From the NCBI GenBank assembly GCA_002937525.1, contig PTKA01000142.1, positions 1-5,193 on the forward strand: a stretch of DNA of 5,193 nucleotides, written 5' to 3'. Below the pieces are notes generated by a model. That model saw only the letters and a list, made by a program, of their open reading frames with translations. It had not been told where the DNA came from and made no database searches. Made by a program: the position numbers and the translations under genes. The stretch comes from Alphaproteobacteria bacterium MarineAlpha10_Bin3. GTDB taxonomy: Bacteria; Pseudomonadota; Alphaproteobacteria; UBA8366; GCA-2717185. Positions 1 through 5,193 of this stretch are shown here, piece by piece (position 1 is the first letter of the stretch; each line of letters opens with the position of its first letter).

Positions 1-14
1 TGTCCCATTGCCAT
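1..14 (-). CDS. Possible 5' end of a further minus-strand gene (runs off left edge)
   Basis: On the minus strand an ATG at 14-12 is preceded by AAGGGG (complement of 23-28) with an 8-base spacer, which is a textbook ribosome binding site arrangement. The frame reads Met-Ala-Met-Gly before the window ends, and a second in-frame ATG lies at 8-6. Only about four codons are visible, so nothing can be said about the product. The position, about 80 bases downstream of the preceding stop on the same strand, fits another gene in or just after the acs operon. The Shine-Dalgarno match could also be chance. Confidence 0.33.
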
Positions 15-94
15 CGGCAAATCCCCTTCAAGACAGGCCCCCAGAGAATCAGACGATGGCTCCTTCGTCCAGGGCAGACTTCGTCAACGGGCTG
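15..94. other. Intergenic region downstream of the 2-hydroxyacid dehydrogenase
   Basis: This short stretch follows the TAG stop of the 2-hydroxyacid dehydrogenase. I see no convincing intrinsic terminator: the best inverted repeat is GACGA (52-56) with TCGTC (65-69), a 5-bp stem without a following U-run. CTTCGTC occurs twice as a direct repeat (63-69 and 79-85). The only functional-looking element is the Shine-Dalgarno-like AAGGGG at 23-28 on the minus strand. Confidence 0.5.
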
Positions 95-1048
95 CTATAG
101 CGTAACCGGCGTTTTCACCGGTTCGCCGGCGAAATGCCGGCGCAGATTTTCCAGCACCAGATCGGCCATCGCGCGGCGCGTCTCGGTCGTGGAACTGGCG
201 ATATGCGGGGTCATGATAACCTGTTCAATATCGAACAGTTCGGCTGGCGCATTGGGCTCATCCTCGAACACGTCGATTGCCGCCCCGGCGATCCGCTCCT
301 CACGCAAGGCCGCGACCAGCGCCTGCTGATCGACGATGGTGCCGCGCGCGACATTGACCAGAAAACCGCTCGGACCCAGCGCGTCCAGCACCGCGCCGTC
401 AACCAGCTTGCGAGTCGATGGCCCGCCCTGGCAGGACACGAATAAAATATCGCAATCCGCCGCCATTTCCAGCAGACTGCCGTAAACGCGGTAGGCGGTG
501 CCGTTCTTGGGCACGATATCGAAGAAACCGATTTCCAGCCCGAAACCCCGCGCCCGTTTCGCCAGCGCACTGCCGACCCGGCCAAGGCCGAGGATTCCCA
601 GTTTCTTGCCGCGCAGATTGGTGCCAAGATCCATCCGTCCCTGGCGCCATTTTCCGGCCCGAAGATAGCGTTCGGATTCCGCGATCCGGCGCGGCGCCAT
701 GATGATGAACGCCATGCCCAGATCGGCCACGTCGTCGGTCAGTACGTCCGGCGTGTGGGTGACGATCACGCCGCGCGCATTCGCCGCCGCCACGTCGGTC
801 GCATCGAAACCCACACTGTTCGAAGCGATGATTTCCAGCTTCGGCAGCCGGGCGATCAATGCCGCGTCCGGCCCCTGCATGCCGCCAGCGAGAATCGCGC
901 GGATACGACCCCCCACATCGGCCAGCAGCGCCTCCTTGTCCTCGGCGAGGAATAAATTATGCAGCCTGTGATCCACCGCTAGATCGGCCAGCAGGAAGGG
1001 GGCCGCGTGGCAGACCACCAGCAGGTCGGGTTTGTCCCCCGCCGTCAT
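95..1048 (-). CDS. D-isomer-specific 2-hydroxyacid dehydrogenase (glyoxylate/hydroxypyruvate reductase-like)
   Basis: This 317-aa cytosolic enzyme of the D-2-hydroxyacid dehydrogenase family should reduce a 2-keto acid to the D-2-hydroxy acid with NAD(P)H. The N-terminal catalytic half carries the substrate-loop sequence SNSVGFD (76-82) and TPDVLTDDVADL (99-110), as in glyoxylate/hydroxypyruvate and 2-ketogluconate reductases. The Rossmann fold has GLGRVG (154-159). Asp177 at the end of the second strand suggests NAD rather than NADP. The catalytic set appears complete: Arg235 in NVARGT, Glu264 in DVFEDEP and His282 in TPHIASS. Length is normal for the family. The ATG overlaps the SDR stop by one base and has no Shine-Dalgarno, so translation probably depends on the upstream gene; the next Met is residue 57, too far in to be the start. 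The family is certain; glyoxylate or hydroxypyruvate as substrate is inference, since relatives take several 2-keto acids. Confidence 0.93.
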   Translation of the reverse strand: MTAGDKPDLLVVCHAAPFLLADLAVDHRLHNLFLAEDKEALLADVGGRIRAILAGGMQGPDAALIARLPKLEIIASNSVGFDATDVAAANARGVIVTHTPDVLTDDVADLGMAFIIMAPRRIAESERYLRAGKWRQGRMDLGTNLRGKKLGILGLGRVGSALAKRARGFGLEIGFFDIVPKNGTAYRVYGSLLEMAADCDILFVSCQGGPSTRKLVDGAVLDALGPSGFLVNVARGTIVDQQALVAALREERIAGAAIDVFEDEPNAPAELFDIEQVIMTPHIASSTTETRRAMADLVLENLRRHFAGEPVKTPVTL

Positions 1049-1809
1049 CAGCCACGGCCGATGAACGGCATCTTGGTCGCCATGATGGTCATGAACTGGA
1101 TATTCGCGTCCAGCGGCAGCGCCGCCATCTGCAACACCGCCTGGGCGACATGATCGACATCCATGCGCGGTTCGACCATCGTCGATCCGTCCGGCTGGGG
1201 CACGCCCTTGGCCATGCGTTCGGTCATCGGCGAGACCGCGTTGCCGATATCGATCTGGCTACAGACGATGTTGTATTTGCGCCCGTCCAGCGATGTCGAT
1301 TTGGTCAGCCCGGTGATCGCGTGTTTGGTCGCGGTATAGGGCGCTGAATTAGGCCGCGGCACATGGGCCGAAATCGACCCGTTATTGACGATCCGGCCGC
1401 CTTGCGGGTCCTGGTCCTTCATGATCCGGATCGCCTGCTGGGTGCATAAGAATACACCGGTCAGATTGACATCGACGCAGGCCTGCCACTGTTCCAGGGT
1501 CAGATCCTCCAACCCGACCGGCGGCGTGCCGATGCCGGCATTGTTGAACAACAGATCGAGCCGGCCGCCGAACGCCGCCTTGGTCCGCTCGAACAACGCC
1601 GCCACGTCATCCGCCTTGCCGACATCGGTTGGCCCCGCCAGCGCCCGCGCCCCGTCGCCGCCGGCTTCGGCAATCGTGCCATCCAGCCCTTCACGGCGCC
1701 GGCCGGCCAGGGCGACCGAATATCCTGCGCCCAGCAGGGCAACCGCCACCGCCCGCCCGATGCCGCTACCCGCGCCGGTCACCACCGCAACCTTGCCGTT
1801 CTCCGCCAT
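1048..1809 (-). CDS. SDR-family NAD(P)-dependent oxidoreductase
   Basis: This 253-aa classical short-chain dehydrogenase/reductase should interconvert an alcohol and a carbonyl; its substrate cannot be read from the sequence. The motifs run in the expected order: TGAGSGIG (11-18) for cofactor binding, GRRR (36-39) whose arginines favour NADP, Asp62 in PTDV near the adenine, NNAG (89-92), Asn115 in VNLTG, and the catalytic Ser145, Tyr158 and Lys162 (YTATK). After the active site the usual PG motif is replaced by QIDIGNA (185-191), and the protein ends in [11 protein letters not shown] (243-253). I associate both traits with an uncharacterised proteobacterial SDR subgroup, from memory. The ATG lies 23 bp after the acs stop. 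AGGGAG (1821-1826, minus strand) is 11 bases upstream, slightly far but usable. The stop shares one base with the next start. There are no membrane segments or signal peptide. The superfamily is certain, the specific function unknown. Confidence 0.93.
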   Translation of the reverse strand: MAENGKVAVVTGAGSGIGRAVAVALLGAGYSVALAGRRREGLDGTIAEAGGDGARALAGPTDVGKADDVAALFERTKAAFGGRLDLLFNNAGIGTPPVGLEDLTLEQWQACVDVNLTGVFLCTQQAIRIMKDQDPQGGRIVNNGSISAHVPRPNSAPYTATKHAITGLTKSTSLDGRKYNIVCSQIDIGNAVSPMTERMAKGVPQPDGSTMVEPRMDVDHVAQAVLQMAALPLDANIQFMTIMATKMPFIGRG

Positions 1810-1820
1810 AATTTTCGCTT

Positions 1821-1826
1821 CTCCCT
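1821..1826 (-). promoter_or_regulatory. Ribosome binding site of the SDR gene
   Basis: On the minus strand AGGGAG stands in the 23-bp gap between the acs stop (TAA) and the SDR ATG, 11 bases before the start. With the following AAG included the purine run reaches 8 bases from the ATG. No promoter fits in this gap, so the SDR gene is very likely read from the acs transcript. Confidence 0.55.
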
Positions 1827-1832
1827 GGTGTT

Positions 1833-3773
<1,941 letters not shown>

Positions 3774-3780
3774 GCGGGTT

Positions 3781-3787
3781 CTCCCTC
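3781..3787 (-). promoter_or_regulatory. Ribosome binding site of acsA
   Basis: The minus-strand sequence GAGGGAG is a strong Shine-Dalgarno element 7 bases before the ATG at 3773. It decides the acsA start in favour of this ATG over the in-frame TTG at 3797, which has no comparable site at the right distance. Confidence 0.75.
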
Positions 3788-3794
3788 GTCGAAG

Positions 3795-3822
3795 CAAATA
3801 TTTCCGCCTACCTTATCGTCAA
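3795..3822 (-). promoter_or_regulatory. Putative sigma-70-type promoter of acsA
   Basis: Reading the minus strand, TTGACG (3822-3817) matches five of six bases of the -35 consensus. It is followed after 16 bases by TATTTG (3800-3795), a weak -10 with three of six matches, in an AT-richer patch. Transcription would begin near 3788, just before the ribosome binding site, giving a very short leader. The rest of the 123-bp gap (3823-3896) shows no strong terminator for the upstream EVE gene, so read-through from the gpsA cluster is also possible. Alphaproteobacterial -10 elements are often degenerate, so a weak match is not decisive. Confidence 0.35.
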
Positions 3823-3896
3823 GTGAGCGGGTCAGCCATGGTCATTTTGCAACAATTCCCGACCGCGCGTCCGTTCCCTTGGCGCCGCCATGACGG

Positions 3897-4310
3897 CTAA
3901 AGCGTCGTGTCCGACATCTTGAGGATCAGGCGCCATTCGCTCGCCGTGACCGGCATCACCGACAGCCGCGACTGGCGCACCAAGGCCATGGCTTCGAGTT
4001 CCGGCGTGGCCTTGATGTCGGCCAGCGTCACCGGGCTTTCGACCGCCTTGAGCGCCTTGAAGTCGACCATGCCGAAGCGTTCCGATTTGTCGGTCGGATC
4101 GGGATAATACTCTTTGGACACTTCCAGGATCCCCACCACCTGCTTCTCCTTGATCGAGTGATAGAAGAACGCACGGTCGCCGATCTTCATCGCCTTCATG
4201 TTGTTGCAGGCCTGATGGCTGCGAACCCCGTCCCATTCGGCAATGCCGGCCGCAACATGCTCGTCCCACGACCAGGCATTGGGCTCCGACTTAACCAGCC
4301 AGTACTTCAT
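3897..4310 (-). CDS. EVE domain-containing protein (THYN1-like)
   Basis: This 137-aa protein is a single EVE domain, a PUA-like fold related to human thymocyte nuclear protein THYN1. The family is thought to recognise modified bases in nucleic acid; the target here is unknown. Hallmarks are KYWLVKSEP (2-10), WDGVRSHQACNNM (26-38), corresponding to the family's W-x-GVR-N-x-x-AR-N-type ligand-pocket motif, GDRAFFYHS (44-52), VGILEV (59-64), EYYPDPT (67-73) and RQSRLSVMPV (112-121). Length is normal for a stand-alone EVE protein. The ATG at 4310 is preferred over an in-frame upstream start at 4340 because MKYWLVKSEP is the usual N-terminus, GGAG (4318-4321, minus strand) sits 7 bases upstream, and the ATG overlaps the YciI stop as ATGA. 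No restriction or defence gene adjoins it, so a housekeeping role alongside gpsA and yciI seems likelier than defence, though this is inference. Confidence 0.93.
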   Translation of the reverse strand: MKYWLVKSEPNAWSWDEHVAAGIAEWDGVRSHQACNNMKAMKIGDRAFFYHSIKEKQVVGILEVSKEYYPDPTDKSERFGMVDFKALKAVESPVTLADIKATPELEAMALVRQSRLSVMPVTASEWRLILKMSDTTL

Positions 4311-4609
4311 GAATCGTCTCCGTTTGGTTGCTTGGGCCAAAGATGGTCGTATCGATGGATGGCATGGCGCGCATAGATGCCATGGCGTGTATAGGGTTCC
4401 GCTTCGATCCAGCGCCGCGCCGCGTCCAGGTCGGGAAAATCGACGATGAAGACCGAACCGATACGGGTCTCGCCGTCCGCGCCGAAATACGGCCCGGCCG
4501 TGACCATGCGGTCCTGGGCGGCGCGCAGATAGTCCCGGTGGGCATGGGCATGGGCCGGTTTGCGCGACGCCGCATCGGGCGCGTTGGTATTATGGATGAA
4601 GAACCACAC
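4307..4609 (-). CDS. YciI family protein
   Basis: This 100-aa YciI-like protein has the dimeric alpha/beta ferredoxin-like fold of the family. Known members have a conserved His/Asp pair in a cleft and mostly unknown activity, and related domains act as dechlorinating or muconolactone-type enzymes. Visible family features are the N-terminal strand MWFFIHNTN (1-9), Arg16, the conserved His probably at 24 in HRDYL, the AGP turn (38-40), the strand IGSVFIVDF (50-58), LDAARRWIEAEPY (61-73) and a C-terminal strand ending at HRYDHLW (85-91). Eight of 100 residues are His, including an HAHAH run (20-24). The start is GTG at 4609 with GGAAAGG (4612-4618, minus strand) just upstream, which gives the expected family N-terminus. 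It lies 57 bp after gpsA and its TGA overlaps the EVE ATG by 4 bp. The family is clear; the reaction is not known. Confidence 0.92.
   Translation of the reverse strand: MWFFIHNTNAPDAASRKPAHAHAHRDYLRAAQDRMVTAGPYFGADGETRIGSVFIVDFPDLDAARRWIEAEPYTRHGIYARHAIHRYDHLWPKQPNGDDS
4318..4321 (-). promoter_or_regulatory. Ribosome binding site of the EVE gene
   Basis: GGAG on the minus strand lies 7 bases before the ATG at 4310 and inside the last codons of the YciI gene. It supports the shorter EVE start and, with the ATGA overlap, indicates translational coupling with modest independent initiation. Confidence 0.55.
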
Positions 4610-4611
4610 GG

Positions 4612-4618
4612 CCTTTCC
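4612..4618 (-). promoter_or_regulatory. Ribosome binding site of the yciI-like gene
   Basis: GGAAAGG on the minus strand lies directly before the GTG at 4609, with its GGA 6 bases from the start. It supports the non-ATG start; there is no suitably placed ATG that preserves the N-terminal family strand. Confidence 0.5.
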
Positions 4619-4646
4619 ACTTGCCTGGTTGCCATGGCGGGACTGT

Positions 4647-4665
4647 GGCGGCCCCGGCGGCCGCC
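4647..4665 (-). other. GC-rich hairpin between gpsA and yciI
   Basis: GGCGGCC (4647-4653) and GGCCGCC (4659-4665) form a perfect 7-bp all-GC stem with a 5-base loop, beginning 2 bases after the gpsA stop on the minus strand. No U-run follows, so it does not look like a complete intrinsic terminator. It could protect the gpsA 3' end, partly attenuate transcription into yciI, or be chance in GC-rich sequence. Confidence 0.4.
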
Positions 4666-4666
4666 G

Positions 4667-5193
4667 TCAATCGGCATCGCTGCTTTCGCGCGCAAACGGG
4701 CGGTTGAGCAGCGCCGTGATCGTGTCGGCGACATCGGCGCTATGATTGACGACCTGGTCGACGGCATCGCAGATCGGCATCGCGACACCGCGACGCCGCG
4801 CCAATGCCGTGACCGCACTGGCCGAATACACGCCTTCGGTCACCGCCCGCCGTCCGGCCAGAATGTCGGTCAGGCTACGGCCTTCGCCGAGCGCCACGCC
4901 AAGTGAAAAATTCCGCGACTGCATCGCGTTGCAGGTCAAGGTCAGATCGCCGAGACCGGACAGCCCCATCAGCGTTTGGGCGCGGCCGCCCATGGCGACG
5001 GCCAGGCGCATGATCTCGGCCATGCCGCGCGTAATCAGGGCGGCGCGCGCATTGTCGCCGAACTGGCGGCCGGCAGTGATGCCACAAGCGATCGCCAGCA
5101 CATTCTTGACCGCCCCGCCGATCTCGGCGCCAAGCGGATCGTCGGAAGCGTAGGGCCGGAAGCGCGCCGCGCCCAGGGCCTCGATGAACAATG
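4667..5193 (-). CDS. gpsA: NAD(P)H-dependent glycerol-3-phosphate dehydrogenase, C-terminal part (partial)
   Basis: This is the last 174 residues of GpsA, which reduces dihydroxyacetone phosphate to sn-glycerol 3-phosphate in the cytosol for phospholipid synthesis. The family is about 330 aa, so roughly the N-terminal half, including the Rossmann cofactor domain, lies beyond the right edge. The frame is open to the window end and the first visible complete codon is an internal Leu. Counting it as 1, the catalytic domain shows FRPYASDD (11-18), GGAVKN (25-30) with the catalytic Lys29, GDNARAALITRG (45-56) with the substrate-binding Asn-Ala-Arg, GLSGLGDLTLTC (76-87) and QSRN (91-94). All key residues of this half are intact. 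The gene ends in TGA at 4667 and is followed after 57 bp by the YciI and EVE genes, a neighbourhood I recall in other Alphaproteobacteria, often with tsaD upstream of gpsA. Confidence 0.97.
   Translation of the reverse strand, partial: LFIEALGAARFRPYASDDPLGAEIGGAVKNVLAIACGITAGRQFGDNARAALITRGMAEIMRLAVAMGGRAQTLMGLSGLGDLTLTCNAMQSRNFSLGVALGEGRSLTDILAGRRAVTEGVYSASAVTALARRRGVAMPICDAVDQVVNHSADVADTITALLNRPFARESSDAD

Noticed and set aside
52..69. Possible terminator after the 2-hydroxyacid dehydrogenase
   Set aside because: The stem is only 5 bp with an 8-base loop and there is no U-run. This is too weak to annotate as a terminator.
3774..3797. N-terminal extension of acsA from TTG at 3797
   Set aside because: The extra 8 residues are not typical of Acs, the TTG falls inside the proposed -10 element, and the ATG at 3773 has a strong Shine-Dalgarno at 7 bases.
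3897..4310. EVE domain as part of a modification-dependent restriction or other defence system
   Set aside because: No nuclease, helicase, McrB-like ATPase or methyltransferase gene is present in the window. The neighbours are housekeeping metabolic genes, and the protein is a stand-alone domain.
4311..4340. N-terminal extension of the EVE protein to 4340
   Set aside because: It would add a basic 10-residue tail before the conserved MKYWLVKSEP start and increase the overlap with yciI. The ATGA overlap and GGAG at 7 bases favour the shorter form.
4359..4383. Inverted repeat ATGGCAT / ATGCCAT inside the YciI gene
   Set aside because: It lies wholly in coding sequence for the His/Arg/Ile-rich C-terminal strand, has an 11-base spacer, and arises naturally from repeated His, Ala and Ile codons. 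Nothing supports an operator there.

Overview
The window looks like an ordinary metabolic stretch of a GC-rich proteobacterial chromosome. Codons mostly end in G or C, genes are tightly packed, and the protein sequences and the gpsA-yciI-EVE gene order resemble Alphaproteobacteria, perhaps Rhodospirillales-like. That placement is an inference from sequence style and remembered gene order, not from a marker gene. All six confident genes lie on the minus strand, so transcription runs from high to low coordinates. There is no sign of a mobile element, CRISPR array, rRNA or tRNA.

Right-hand block, about 3897-5193. The C-terminal half of gpsA (sn-glycerol-3-phosphate dehydrogenase) enters from the right edge. 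After a 57-bp gap containing a GC-rich hairpin come a 100-aa YciI-family protein with a GTG start and a 137-aa EVE-domain protein. These last two overlap by 4 bp (ATGA) and are surely translated together. GpsA supplies the glycerol phosphate backbone for phospholipids. The roles of YciI and EVE here are unknown, although EVE domains are PUA-like folds thought to bind modified nucleobases.

Middle, 3774-3896. This 123-bp gap is the largest complete non-coding gap. It holds a plausible sigma-70-type promoter and a strong ribosome binding site for acs.

Left-hand block, 95-3773. The order is acetyl-CoA synthetase (acs), then an SDR-family oxidoreductase 23 bp downstream, then a D-isomer-specific 2-hydroxyacid dehydrogenase whose ATG overlaps the SDR stop by one base (TGATG). 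This looks like one operon: Acs activates acetate, the 2-hydroxyacid dehydrogenase probably reduces glyoxylate, hydroxypyruvate or a similar 2-keto acid, and the SDR substrate is unknown. The last 94 bases contain no clear terminator, but they do contain a well-spaced Shine-Dalgarno and ATG that may begin another minus-strand gene running off the left edge.

I looked for an undescribed system and did not find a convincing one. The points most worth a second look are the coupled YciI/EVE pair behind gpsA, the unusual beta-6 region and C-terminus of the SDR, and the uncharacterised SDR/2-hydroxyacid dehydrogenase pair carried with acs.
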